Below, piece by piece: positions 1 to 10,094 of a DNA stretch of 64,000 bases. The DNA is taken from positions 383,485,601 to 383,549,600 of the forward strand of contig NC_090319.1 in assembly GCF_040869045.1 (NCBI RefSeq), given 5' to 3'. Both the position numbers and the translations under genes were made by a program. The notes under the pieces were generated by a model that saw nothing but the letters and a program-made list of their open reading frames with translations, did not search any database and was not told where the DNA came from. The stretch comes from Eurosta solidaginis (lineage: Eukaryota > Arthropoda > Insecta > Diptera > Tephritidae). Every line of letters starts with the position of its first letter. The stretch's first letter is position 1.

Positions 1-91
1 CTTTTAACAATGTCTTACGGGGGGCAATCGAAAGAGCTCTGGTGGGTTTAGGAGTCGAGGCGGCTATGGTTGAATTTACTAGTAAACTTCT

Positions 92-1330
92 ATGCGGCAG
101 AATTGTCGCAGCGGAGTGGGGAGGGCCATAACTGAGAGGAATGTGTCAAGGGGCACGCCACAGGGGGGTGTCCTATCTCCTATCCTCTGGGTTGTGGTAG
201 TCAACGAGCTTCTTGTGGAGCTGGAAGCCAATGGTTGTCGGGTGGTTACCCATGCAGATGACCTCGCTATCCTAGTCACAGGCAAATTCCTCTGCACCCT
301 GCGCGATATGCTGTAGGGCTTCCTGGATACTGTGGCTAGGTGGGCTGAATCATATGGATTGGCGGTCAACCCGGAAAAAACGGAATTGGTTCTTTTTACA
401 AAGAGATATAAGCTGCCCGATTTCAGAACTCCCTCTATTGGAGGGGTACCTTTGGTACTTTCTGATAGGGTTAAATATTTGGGGACAGTTTTGGACAAGA
501 AACTGTCCTGGAGACCAAATGTGGATGATAGGGCCAGGAAGGCCGCGGTTGCCCTGTACTGCAGCAGAGGGGCTATCGGAAAGAGATGGGGACTCTCGCC
601 AGGAGTAGTACACTGGCTTTATGAGATGGTGGTCAAACCGATTCTGCTATATGGAGTGCTGGTCTGCACTGCAAAGCACTGGACACGGCGAGCACCTCCA
701 AAATGTTAGTGTCACTGCAACGTACGGCGCTGATCGGTATCAGTGGCGCTCTCAGAACAACAACTGCCTTGGCACTGAACGGCATGCTGAACATATATCC
801 AATAGATATTGCGGGAAAGGTGGCCGCGGCCCGGTCGTTGGTCAGGCTTCGTGATATGTGCTATAGGCTTTCTGACTTCGGACACTCTAGCCTTCTTACC
901 AGTTTCGACTTTATCCCGGACAGAATGGACTATCCTATGCCGATAACTGCTCCCTATACAACCTTCACTCCAGTAATTCCACCGAGAGAGGAGTGGGGAA
1001 AAGGAATTATATGCGGCATGGGACCGATAAACTTGTTCACGGATGGGTCGAGGTTGGACGGAATGGTTGGGGGGGGGGGGGGGGTGGTGGGGGACTGGGT
1101 CTTATGCCAAGAGCTAAATGTAAGCCGCAAGTTTAGGTTGGCTGATCACTGCAGTGTATTCCAAGCGGAAGGTGCTGCGATTAAGGATGCGGTGGATGAA
1201 ATGCTATCCAGGCTACAGTAAGGAATTTAGCATCTACTCTGATAGCCAAGCGGCTATTAAGACCTTGAGCTCAACTACAGTGCAATCGAGGGTGGTCTAG
1301 GAGTGCCTGACCACGCTCTCGATAGCATGG
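92..1330 (+). pseudogene. Reverse transcriptase / RNase H remnant of the non-LTR element
   Basis: The first block carries the RT signature GTPQGGVLSP followed by HADDLAILV, where the catalytic box that is normally Y/F-A-D-D has His in the first position. Next come the thumb-like block AVNPEKTELVLFTKRYK and VKYLGTVLDKKLSW, typical of insect non-LTR RTs. After about 1020 an RNase H start (LFTDGSR) and AE region (FQAEGAAI) are visible, and the DSQAA motif follows at about 1240 in another frame. An in-frame stop ends the first block at about 314-316, and further frame breaks lie near 700 and 1221. A run of about 14 G at 1070-1083 sits inside the RNase H segment and is a likely slippage site. The product would have copied the element's RNA at the genomic target; this copy cannot. 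Confidence 0.8.
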
Positions 1331-1477
1331 AATTATTTTACAATTAAGATTATCTGGATCCCGGGCCATAGTGATATCCCGGGTAACTGTCAAGCGGATC
1401 TCTTAGTCCGCATCGGTACAACTGAACCGGATGAAGATGGATGTAGTGATTTCGGTATTCCGCTGGCCACCTGTGGA

Positions 1478-1837
1478 TTGCTCCTCCATAGAAGGGTAGC
1501 AAGAACTTTCTGGCCGAAAGTGGATGCCAGGATGTCTGCTGAAATAATTGGGTTCACTAAGGCTCACCTATCAATGTCCATTGGGGTTTTGACAGGGCAC
1601 TGTCTCATGGGTATCCATGCGGTTCGACTTAATATACTGGAAACTCCATCCTGCTGCAGCTGTATGGAGGATGATGAGGTGGAATCACCAAATCACTTTA
1701 TGCTTGATTGCCCAGCTTTTGCCAAACTAGGCGAAAGTTATTCAGTCGCGACTCACTTGGATATCCCGAGGGTTTATCCAAAGTTGAGATCGGTGTCATT
1801 CGGAGCTTTATCGTTGCTACCCAACGATTCTCGCTAG
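1478..1837 (+). pseudogene. C-terminal Cys/His region of the non-LTR ORF2
   Basis: A 119-residue open stretch contains CCSCMEDDEVESPNHFMLDC, a Cys-x2-Cys...His...Cys arrangement found near the C-terminus of many RNase H-bearing insect non-LTR ORF2 proteins. The same block is present on the minus strand at 50483-50893. It is out of frame with the RNase H remnant upstream, so it is part of the same decayed ORF2 rather than a gene of its own. Confidence 0.7.
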
Positions 1838-1925
1838 ATTTAAGTCACCGTTATTTTAGGTGTATGTGGTATCACAACGGACTATCGTGTTGTCCAAATG
1901 AGCTTTCCTTATCAGGGCAGCTACC

Positions 1926-1963
1926 ACCTAACCTAACCTAACCTTATCTAACCTAACATAACC
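1926..1963 (+). repeat. CCTAA-type 3' tail of the non-LTR element
   Basis: Short imperfect array of CCTAA units directly after the 3' end of the element. Equivalent tails, on the minus strand, end the copies at 50378 and 61467. Confidence 0.75.
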
Positions 1964-1965
1964 CC

Positions 1966-2090
1966 AAAATTTACTCAAGTTATTATGTTAACGGACAGAC
2001 GGACGGATGGATGGACATGGCTAAATGAATTTCTTTTTTCGCCTAGATCATTTTTATCTATCTATCTCGATTAGTTTGTGCCGTTACGGG
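1966..2090 (+). repeat. Fragment of a dispersed repeat also seen at 54541-56226 and 57601-61347
   Basis: The stretch with ACTCAAGTTATTATGTTAAC, the GACGGACGGATGGATGG run and CTATCTCGATT matches, as a diverged fragment, the reverse complement of the repeat around 54660-54740 and 57700-57800. Boundaries are approximate. Confidence 0.55.
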
Positions 2091-2656
2091 TTACCGGACT
2101 ATTTCGGAATGATTTTGGGACCCTTCAGAGAGCATTTCTGGATAGTTTTCGGAATGAATGCAGGATCCCGTGCACGATCACGGCAAGGTCATTTTAGGAC
2201 TACTTCGGGATTATTTTGTGACCCTTCGAGGATCATTTATGGATAGTCATTTCGTGACTTTCTGGAATATTTTAGGAATAATTTAGGGACCTTTCCGAGA
2301 TCATTTCCGGATCCGACAGGGATCCCGTCGGGGTCATTTTCTAGACTATTTCATGATCATTTATATGTGGTTGTTTCGGGACTATTCCGAGACCATTTGG
2401 AGACCCTCCTGGGAGCATTTATAGATGGTTTCGGGATCCGTCCGCGATACCGTCGTGGTAATTTCGGGGCTTTCGATCATTTGGGGACCCTATCAGGTTA
2501 TCAGCTCATTTAGTTATTTTTTTTACTCTATTACAAAAATAAAATACATTAGACAGACACATTTTTGTAAACAGATAACTTGATAAGCAGGCTATTGTGA
2601 ATAGTCCATATGTTTTATTCTCTCTCTGTGGACGGGGCCGCGGGTAAAGGCTAGTC
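2091..2656 (+). repeat. DINE/Helentron-like repeat copy D1 with TCGGGA-type minisatellite
   Basis: Degenerate tandem motifs built from CGGGATC, CATTTGGGGACCC and TTCTGGATGGTTTTC are followed by a conserved end: an AT-rich stretch, AACTTGATAAGCAGGC, a GGCCGCGGGTAAAGG stretch and terminal CTAGT. Three more copies in the window have the same order (5330-5849, 25035-25741, 57063-57600 plus 61348-61466). A 3' end in CTAG(T) after a GC-rich stem is reminiscent of non-autonomous Helentrons (DINE-1 type); this class call is an inference. No coding capacity. Confidence 0.55.
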
Positions 2657-3040
2657 TTAATAATATTATAAATGGCAAAGTTCAGATGTTTGGATGTTTA
2701 GATACTTGAATGTCCAGACGTTTGTTTTTGTGACTTAATCACGCAAGAATGGCTAGAGGGATTTGGATGAAATTTGGCACACATATAAAGCCAATAGTCT
2801 AGGAGAATATACCTGCTATATGTTTTTAAAAAGGGGACGGTCCCCGCCCCTTAGGAACAGTTATACTTTAGTTATTATATTTTTTCGTATTTGTGACTGA
2901 ATCACGCCAGAACGGCTACACGGATTTTGATGAAATTTGGGACACAGACAACATTCTACTGGCGAATTTTTTTCGAACATGGAAAGGGGCGGCGACCCCA
3001 CGACCTCTTTACTTTTTAATAATTTTTCCTTTTTTTGGTG
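2657..3040 (+). repeat. Helentron-like subterminal sequence (AATATTATAAATG...)
   Basis: Directly follows the CTAGT end of the preceding repeat and reads AATATTATAAATGGCAAAG, then two 'TCACGCnAGAACGGCT' blocks each followed by a 'GATGAAATTTGG' block. The same sequence is found at 10091-10465, also downstream of a CTAGT end. Such blocks are common in insect non-autonomous Helitrons. In this copy the sequence is uninterrupted, so it serves as the empty-site reference for the LTR insertions at 5854-10090. Confidence 0.5.
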
Positions 3041-3528
3041 TACTCTCAAATTTAACACCAAAATAGTGCAATATTAATGTGTTTGGTGTAATTTACCATT
3101 ATTTTGATTTTTTATGTAGAACAACACCACAAAGTGCTGTTTTGACACCAAATATTATATGAGTGTAATTTCATCCACATAAAAAATATTCAATATAGTT
3201 CAATATTCAATATAGTTTATTAATAAATGTGTACAGGTGAGACTATTGTCTCTTGACGTACATCAACATTCGGATCTTATACAATATTTCGAATTTCAAA
3301 ATTTATTTTTAATATATATTATGTTAAATAAGTAATTTATTAAAACTAATCGTAGAATTAATATCAACTATTCTATGTGTATATATTTGTATGAATGCAC
3401 AAAAATAAAACAAAATAAGAAACAAAAATAGAAGAATGGCTCTGATTCAGAAAAATTAAAAAAAGATATTATGCACGTATATTTTGCAAAAATTCTGATA
3501 AAGCCAATTTAAAGCGCCTGATATTGCT
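3041..3528. other. No recognisable feature
   Basis: AT-rich sequence with a repeated TTTGGTGT-like motif near 3030-3160. No gene is supported. Confidence 0.5.
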
Positions 3529-3837
3529 TTAATTTTTAGTGTCATTTGGTAGTGAGTTCCATAATTTTATAGCGCTGACAGAGAATGTTCTGGAAGATGT
3601 AAGATACTGTTCTGATACTGATAAGTTCTGTCGGATTTTGAAAAACGTAAATTTCAGGAACCCCAAAATGAGATAATTCAGAAAGCTAACGAGACTGCAA
3701 TTAAGTATCTTGGAGGAAAACTGTGATATATGATCAAATTTCCGCCTAGAAAATATATATCGAGCGCAGCTGTTTAAAGCTAGTTGCTGCTTTTTCAGTG
3801 ACTCACTGTCAATATTTCCGAAAACCACCCCCCCCAA
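3529..3837 (-). pseudogene. Non-LTR retrotransposon ORF2 C-terminal remnant (CR1/Jockey-like)
   Basis: A 102-residue minus-strand stretch contains NSCARYIFSRRKFDHISQF and ends with FSVSAIKLWNSLP. A 'KLWNSLP'-type block close to the C-terminus is characteristic of CR1/Jockey-type ORF2 proteins, after the RT thumb. The block at 3971-4180 on the same strand supplies the preceding part, so the two are remnants of a single element. A C-run near 3826 borders the open stretch. It is distinct from the RNase H-bearing elements elsewhere in the window. Exact clade is inferred. Confidence 0.65.
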
Positions 3838-3970
3838 AGGATATCAGTGGAACTATAAGAGTTCTCACCAATTTCAGTTTCACATTAATTGGAATTAGAT
3901 CTGCTGAATGCCACAACTTCCTTAGGACGTAGTATATTTTGCTTGAGGTATAGTTTACATGGTCCTAGCA

Positions 3971-4180
3971 TCAAAGGTATGAGTTCAACTTAAATCCAAG
4001 GCTCGTAACCACAGACTCATAATTAATATCAAGGCCTTGCAAGCATAAAGTAGGCAATGTCGTAACGAGCTGCCGGGAATACGCCAAACACATACCCTTG
4101 GTCTTAGATGCATTTAGATTTAATTTATTGTCATTTGCCCATGAAGATATGTGCTGAAGGTCTTCATTCATTCTGCACAC
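3971..4180 (-). pseudogene. Non-LTR RT thumb-region remnant
   Basis: Minus-strand peptide with NEDLQHISSWANDNKLNLN followed by ASKTKGMCLAYSR, the usual 'DL..I..WA..N.L.LN..KT' block just after the RT active site in non-LTR elements. The catalytic box itself is not preserved upstream. It belongs with the fragment at 3529-3837. Both reading frames are short and the element is dead. Confidence 0.65.
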
Positions 4181-5129
4181 CAGATCATCAGATAGGCCAA
4201 TCGGACGAGGAAAAAATCGTTAAGGCAGAAATCAACATGATGGGTCAAAAGGTGGCTGTTGCCCGAAAAATCTTGGTAAACTTCTTAAAGTTAATGGATC
4301 CTAGAGGATATCGAACTTAGGTGTTCGGCAAAAAGAGCAAATTACTCAGAACCCTAAGGTGATTGCCTTCGATTTGTTAATGTAAATCTTCGTTTTAGAC
4401 TCAGAATACACATTCTCCCAATTGGGATTATGACACCTCATAAGCAGTGACATACTCTCAAGTAAAAAACTTAGGGCTGTACCATTTGTGATTATGTCAT
4501 GTATATAACCGCATTGAAACATGTTTGTCTACGTTATAGATTATTTAACAAGACAATGGGCCTAATGACTAGAAAATAAATATTTGTTTTTTATAGCTCT
4601 AACATAAATTTTTAAGTTGTTTCGATACAAATTTCTGAGAGCTTGAAGAAAAAACGTTTCCTTATTTATTCTCACGACACAATGGAATACTTAATTAATT
4701 TCTCGTTAGCAATTCTTTTGTGTTCTTTTCAGTTCAATAAACAAAAGAATTACTAATTAAACCTATATGATCGCTAGATAATATTTACTTTTTAATTGAA
4801 AAATATTTCATAGAGAGAAATATTAGCGTGTGATATAAGGCTATGCTCACCTGGTTGCTATGGCCTCCAGTAAAATTTCAGATGATCAATGGCCAATGGT
4901 TAGACAAATCACTTTTTTGCAAATATTTCGATCTATCAAACTTTCAAACTTCGTGCAATATCAAGTTGTAGGTACATCGTACAAAGGAAATAACGAAATT
5001 ATGACAAATATTGAAATATGTAATGAGTTGTAGAATAAAAATGCACTTGCAAAAAAAAAAAACAAGAAAAGTTTATTACATTCACTTTTTTCAGTTGTTG
5101 TCATGACAATATAAAATTTTAGGTTATGT
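4181..5129. other. No recognisable feature
   Basis: AT-rich. A 41-residue plus-strand open stretch at about 4195-4319 (contains DEEKIVKAEINMMGQKVAVA) was looked at but not recognised. No gene is supported. Confidence 0.4.
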
Positions 5130-5329
5130 ACTTACCATAACTCTTAAGTTTTATGAAAGGGTCCCCATGTGGTCCCTAAAAAGTCTCAAAATAAAGATTC
5201 TATTCTGAAATTAGTTTAAAATTATTTCAAAAAAAATTTAAAAATTATCTCTCAATAATGGTGTAATGGTTTTGAAAATAATTTCGGATTGGTCTTAAAA
5301 TTATCTTGAACCGATTTCGCAAATAAATC

Positions 5330-5849
5330 TTAAAATATTCTTGATCCGGATTCGATCTCGAAGCGGTCTTGATATGTTTTCCTCAACGATCTTGAAAAGA
5401 AGCCGTAAGTGATTACGAGATAGTCGTGAAATCTGAGAAACAATTTCGAAATTATGCCGCAACATCCCCATTTGGAGACCCCTCCGGCATTATTTCTGGA
5501 TGGATTTCGTGATCCGTCCGGGATCCCGTCAGGGTAATGCCGGAGCTTTTTGTGGAATATTACGGGATCCTTTGCGGACCCTTCAGAGATCAATTCTGAA
5601 TGGTTTTCGGGATCCGCCCAGAATTCCGTCTTAGTCCGCGATGCCGTCGGGGTTATTTCATGGCTTTCGATCATTTGGGGACCCTACCAGTTTATCAGCT
5701 CATTTAGTTATTTTTTTTTACTCTATTACAAATATAAAATACATTAGACAGAAATTTTTTTGAACAGATTGCTTGATAAACAGGCTAGCGTGAATAGCCC
5801 ATATGTTTTATTTTGTCCTTGCGGACAGGGCCGCGGGTAAAGGCTAGTA
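5330..5849 (+). repeat. DINE/Helentron-like repeat copy D2
   Basis: Same organisation as the copy at 2091-2656: CGGGATC-type minisatellite, TTTATCAGCTCATTTAG, AT-rich stretch, TTGATAAACAGGC, GGCCGCGGGTAAAGG and CTAGT at 5844-5848. Its natural continuation (AATATTATAAATGCG) is displaced to 10091 by the LTR insertions between. The 5130-5330 stretch may be a more diverged start of the same repeat. Confidence 0.55.
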
Positions 5850-5853
5850 ATAT

Positions 5854-6265
5854 TGTAAAGAATTTAGGGAAATTCTGCTTATACCAAACCTTCTGCTAAC
5901 GTTCGAATTGCTAAAGTGTTGAATAAATAACTCCAATATTCAATAATGCAAAATGGTCTTTATTAGACTAATTTAAGGTTCTTCACAATAACACTTATTC
6001 TTCACAACTAATTGCGTGTTTAAATTAAACGATTACTGACTGCTCAGCTTTCGCTGCTTTTATACCCTCTGTTGCCTCTTTCACCCATTCATAGTCTCTC
6101 GCATAACCATATGCGTGTGTATATGTGAGTACTACTCTGGCTGATGATTACAACTGTTTGTGCGTATCTCTCCGTTGCCTTGTATGTATGTGAGTAAATG
6201 ATGACTGATTTATTTAATAATCTTAGTGATATGAGTATCAGTTAGTGATGCTAATATTCATCACA
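5854..6265 (-). mobile_element. Solo LTR (gypsy-type), minus orientation
   Basis: Read on the minus strand it starts TGTGATGAATATTAGCATC and ends TTTACA. It shares with the LTR at 6270-7013 the start region, a TATAAAA box context (GGGTATAAAAGC, near 6058-6069 on the minus strand), the AATAAAG signal and the block AATATTGGAGTTATTTATTC. It is flanked by ATAT on both sides (5850-5853 and 6266-6269). At 412 bp it is shorter than the 744-bp neighbour, so it is a related but distinct subfamily. No internal region remains, consistent with LTR-LTR recombination. Confidence 0.8.
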
Positions 6266-6269
6266 ATAT

Positions 6270-7013
6270 TGTCACGGATATTAGCATCACTAAGCTATAC
6301 CATCACTAAAGCGATGCTAAGGCATGCTAAGCGATATTTACGTCAATAATCAAATCATGTATACACATATATAAGGCAGCCGAGAGATGTCACACACAGA
6401 TGAATTTACTTATACGCCTATGTGTGCGCGAGAGACTGTAAACTACAAACATTCACATCAATAATTCAATCATTATGTATGTACATAAACGAATAAATAA
6501 TTGCGTCTACATATATGTACCATGTACGTATACGAGCAGCGGAGAGTCAATGCACTAACACATGCATATATCTGAGAAGTTTGAGAGCTACTGGACTAGT
6601 AGATTCTGGAAGCGCCTAAAAGATGTATAAAATTGTGCAATTTTAGTTATAGCTGAGAAGTTTGAGAGCTCATGGACAATGCTAGTAGATTCTAGAAAAA
6701 TGCGAACGAGGAAACCAAAGAGTATAAAAGGCGACAGATTTAGAGGTGCTAAAATACAATTTGATTTGAGTTGTCAAGCAGTTACGACTAAGACGATATC
6801 TAGCAATAGCAGCATTATTTTGAAAGTCAGTTCATTTAAGCTATCAGTTTGGTTATTAAGCCAGCGAGTAGCATAGTATAAGTGTTATTGTGAAGTACTT
6901 TAATAAAGGCCATTTTTCCATTATTCAATATTGGAGTTACTTATTCAACAGTTTAGTGATTCGAACTTAGCAGAGGATTGCAAATAAGGGGATTTGCAAG
7001 TAAATTCGTTACA
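6270..7013 (+). repeat. 5' LTR of the gypsy-type derivative
   Basis: 744 bp, TG...CA ends. A TATAAAA box (in GAGTATAAAAGGCG, about 6719-6732) and an AATAAAG signal (about 6902-6908) are visible. Confidence 0.88.
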
Positions 7014-7015
7014 AT

Positions 7016-7034
7016 TGGTGTCAGAAGTGGGATC
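7016..7034 (+). promoter_or_regulatory. Primer binding site, tRNA-Leu type
   Basis: TGGTGTCAGAAGTGGGATC begins 2 bp after the 5' LTR. It is complementary to the 3' end of a tRNA-Leu (CAA-type acceptor and T-arm, plus CCA). Some fly gypsy-group elements are primed by tRNA-Leu. Confidence 0.75.
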
Positions 7035-7072
7035 TGTTGAATAAATTCCGAAGACTTCGAATAAACTTGGAC

Positions 7073-7921
7073 ATGCCAAAGTTGAGTGAATTGACGATCC
7101 AGCAACTGAAGGAGGAGTTGGAAGTCCGTGGAGTGGCAACTTTTGGCGATAAATCCCAGCTACAAAAACGACTAAGTGTAGCTATGGTATTTGAAGGAAT
7201 CTACTATGCTGAGGAGTATGACTTTCATTATGATAGCGACAAAACAACAACAAAAATGGAAGAAAAAAACGAAACACCGGAGACAGTGACGAAAACAGTA
7301 TCTGTACAAACATCGACAATGGCATCTCAGCTGGAGTCACAGGAGGCACGGATTTCCGAAATGGCGTCGCAAATGTCATCTCAATTGGAAGAACAGAAGA
7401 CATATATGTCATCTCAATTGGAAGCGCAAGAGGCACGTATATCTGGAATGTCGACAAACATTTCGGAACAGGTATCATCCCAGCTCTTTGCGAAACTGGA
7501 CGAGCAGGATGCAAAAATTTTACAACTCGAGGACAAAATTGATGCCGAGATAGAAGCGTTGAAACCTCTTATGCAACAGTTACAACTAAATCGCTCAGCT
7601 GGTCCAGCAAGCAATCCGAAGATAAAAACTCCATCTTTTGACGGCTCTGTTCCTTTCGAGGTATTCAAGCTTCAATTTGAGAAGACCGCAGCAGTGAACA
7701 ACTGGAGTGCGGAAGATAAAGTTGCTGCACTATTCGTGGCATTGAAAGGATCTGCTGCTGAAATCCTACAAACTATTCCCGAGGGAGAGCGGAACAACTA
7801 CGAAACATTGATGAGTGCTCTAGAGAGGCGATACGGAAGCGAACACAGGAAGCAGATACACCAAATAGAGTTGCAAAACCGCTACCAAAAAGCTAATGAG
7901 ACTTTGCAGGAGTTTGCGTGA
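7073..7921 (+). pseudogene. Gag, N-terminal part (SAP-like motif, coiled coil, capsid-like domain), ended by an in-frame TGA
   Basis: The ATG at 7073 starts MPKLSELTIQQLKEELEVRG, a helix-extended-helix with the pattern of a SAP nucleic-acid-binding motif, covering about residues 1-37. Residues about 80-175 form a heptad-like coiled coil built from repeats of SQLE.QEARIS. From about residue 190 the pattern FEVFKLQFEKTAAVNNWSAE matches the capsid-like gag domain of Ty3/gypsy elements, which assembles the particle. A TGA at 7919-7921 interrupts this domain; the same frame continues without change to 9331. The stop sits in the middle of a conserved helix, not at a gag-pol junction, so a nonsense mutation is more likely than programmed readthrough. 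An upstream in-frame TTG at 7037 is a less likely start. Confidence 0.8.
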
Positions 7922-9331
7922 GATGTCGAAAGGCTTGCACATTTGGCGAATGCCGACGCACCCGTGGAATACACCGAAAGAGTAAAAATTCAGAGCTTTA
8001 TAAATGGCATACGGAACGTCGAAACGAAGCGAGCCACATACGCAAACCCAAAGCCAACATTTGCAGAGACGGTATCACATGCATTGACTCACGAAACCGC
8101 CTCACTATTGAGTAAACCAGCATACAAAGCTCATCGTGTGGCAGTGGAAAGACCAGATTGGGTAGACACAATTTTGGAAGCACTGAAGGGATTACAACAA
8201 AATAATGCCGGAGTTATGAAGTGTTTCAAGTGCGGTAACCCAAGTCACATTGCACGTCATTGCAGAACCGGTCATGGTAGTTCCAACTTTGCTGGTCGTA
8301 AACGCAAAGCTGGAGGAGATAAACAAAAGCGAGTCAAATGTAAAAATCGAGGACTTGCCCCAGCTATGGAATGTCGTGTGATACCTATCTCGCAAACTGG
8401 AAGAAAATCGAGCAGTCTTACCGTCAAAGGAAATGTGGATGGCAAGGAGCGTGTACTGACTGTAGATACGGGCGCATCTCATTCATTGATCCGATCCGAT
8501 TTGGTCAACAGGAAAGTAAAGCTATTACCTGGAGCAAGATTGTGTACGATTACTGGCGAGTATAACCAAGTCCAGGGAGAAGTGGTATGTGAGGTCTTAA
8601 TTGGGGAGGTCATGGTTCTACACAAATTCGTTGTGGCAGAAATCGTTGATGAAGTCATATTGGGAGTGGATTTCCTAGTTGACTATGACATCAGGATCGA
8701 CATGCAGAAAAGGATTATGCATTATAAGAACCAGGATGTGCCAATTAACTTCAGTTTGGATAAAGGTTTCAGCAGTAATCGAGTACTGGTGGAGAAAAGT
8801 CGACAAAGGCCACGAAAGTCAAAGGTAAAGGTTGCTGAAACGAATGGGCCAAACAAAGCGAAACCAAAAGTACCTGCGAGAAAAACACCGGCATTGACAA
8901 ACCCTAATGGACGCACTAAAACGACTGCAAGAATTTTGCAGGAAGCATGCAAGGGTGGTTTCAAGCCATCGCGCACTTCTGTTGGGAAACGGCGGAACGA
9001 TACTGTCAAGTCAATCCGTCAAGCGCAAGCTCTGCGAAGTAGTTCATTGGTCAAACAACAGAGTGCGAAGGAACGACTAAGGATAATGAGTAGTAAGATC
9101 AAACGCAGGTACAATGAGAACAATAATTCGGAAGGGTTCTTGGAGGGAGATTTGGTAATGTTAAACAACCCTCACCGGCGGAAAGGTGTTACAGCCAAAT
9201 TTCGGTGCATTTGGGAATGCCCGTACCGTATACAAACCATTGGGAAACCACGAAATAGAAAGGTGGTTCATTTGGAGATGCTAGCGGCGTTTAGATCGAG
9301 AGATTTGTCTGAACGGGACGATCAGATTTAG
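7922..9331 (+). pseudogene. Gag C-terminus, nucleocapsid knuckle, protease, and integrase C-terminal tail
   Basis: Continues the gag frame after the TGA. A zinc knuckle CFKCGNPSHIARHC (CX2CX4HX4C, about 8221-8262) marks the nucleocapsid. An aspartic protease follows, with the active site VDTGASHSLI at about 8462-8491 and the flap-distal ILGVDFL motif at about 8659-8679. The sequence then passes without any RT, RNase H or integrase core into a basic stretch, and ends with EGDLVMLNNPHRRKG, the pattern of the C-terminal chromatin/DNA-binding part of gypsy integrases. The fusion is in frame, showing that the internal deletion (several kb in a standard element) kept the reading frame. It ends at the TAG near 9329-9331, 11 bp before the 3' LTR. 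Confidence 0.82.
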
Positions 9332-9342
9332 GTGGAGGGCAG
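9330..9342 (+). promoter_or_regulatory. Polypurine tract before the 3' LTR
   Basis: AGGTGGAGGGCAG immediately precedes the 3' LTR, the expected position for priming of plus-strand synthesis. Confidence 0.6.
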
Positions 9343-10090
9343 TGTCACGGATATTAGCACCACTAAGCTATACCATCACTAAAGCGATGCTAAGGCATGC
9401 TAAGCGATATTTACGTCAATAATCAAATCATGTATACACATATATAAGGCAGCCGAGAGATGTCACACACAGATGAATTTACTTATACGCCTATGTGTGC
9501 GCGAGAGACTGTAAACTACAAACATTCACATCAATAATTCAATCATTATGTATGTACATAAACGAATAAATAATTGCGTCTACATATATGTACCATGTAC
9601 GTATGCGAGCAGCGGAGAGTCAATGCACTAACACATGCATATATCTGAGAAGTTTGAGAGCTACTGGACTAGTAGATTCTGGAAGCGCCTAAAAGATGTA
9701 TAAAATTGTGCAATTTTAGTTATAGCTGAGAAGTTTGAGAGCTCATGGACAATGCTAGTAGATTCTAGAAAAATGCGAACGAGGAAACCAAAGAGTATAA
9801 AAGGCGACAGATTTAGAGGTGCTAAAATACAATTTGATTTGAGTTGTCAAGCAGTTACGACTAAGACGATATCTAGCGAGCAATAGCAGCGTTATTTTGA
9901 AAGTCAGTTCATTTAAGCTATCAGTTTGGTTATTAAGCCAGCGAGTAGCAAAGTATAAGTGTTATTTTGAAGTACTTTAATAAAGGCCATTTTTCCATTA
10001 TTCAATATTGGAGTTATTTATTCAACAGTTTAGTGATTCGAACTTAGAAGAGGATTGCAAATAAGGGGATTTGCAAGTAAATTCGTTACA
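9343..10090 (+). repeat. 3' LTR of the gypsy-type derivative
   Basis: 748 bp, nearly identical to 6270-7013. Differences include one A/G change in the CATGTACGTAT region and a 4-bp GAGC-type insertion near 9879. Confidence 0.88.
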
Positions 10091-10094
10091 ATAT

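Larger units (their letters stand above)
1..1965 (+). mobile_element. Decayed non-LTR retrotransposon (RNase H-bearing, I/LOA/R1-like group), 3' portion
   Basis: The left window edge cuts this element; what remains is the reverse transcriptase C-terminal half, a linker, an RNase H remnant, a C-terminal Cys/His region and a short CCTAA-type tail at about 1926-1963. A related copy lies on the minus strand at 50378-53165: the same peptide blocks occur in the same order and the 3' untranslated sequence also matches (both mention the stretch around a TTGTGATACCACAT-like motif). The reading frame is broken by stops at about 316 and 709 and by shifts near 700 and 1220, so the copy is dead. Clade assignment beyond 'RT plus RNase H' is an inference. 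Confidence 0.85.
6270..10090 (+). mobile_element. Ty3/gypsy-type LTR element, internal deletion derivative
   Basis: Two near-identical LTRs (6270-7013 and 9343-10090) start TGTCACGG and end GTTACA. They flank a 2.3-kb internal region that holds gag, protease and only the C-terminal end of integrase. Reverse transcriptase, RNase H and the integrase core are missing. ATAT duplications lie at 6266-6269 and 10091-10094. The LTRs differ only by a few substitutions and small indels, so insertion was recent although the element lacks its own polymerase; it was probably mobilised in trans. Confidence 0.9.

Noticed and set aside
4195..4319. Plus-strand 41-residue open stretch with DEEKIVKAEINMMGQ
   Set aside because: Looks protein-like but no family was recognised and there is no start or continuation.
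7919..7921. TGA in gag as programmed readthrough
   Set aside because: It lies inside the capsid-like helix rather than at a gag-pol boundary, so a point mutation is more likely.
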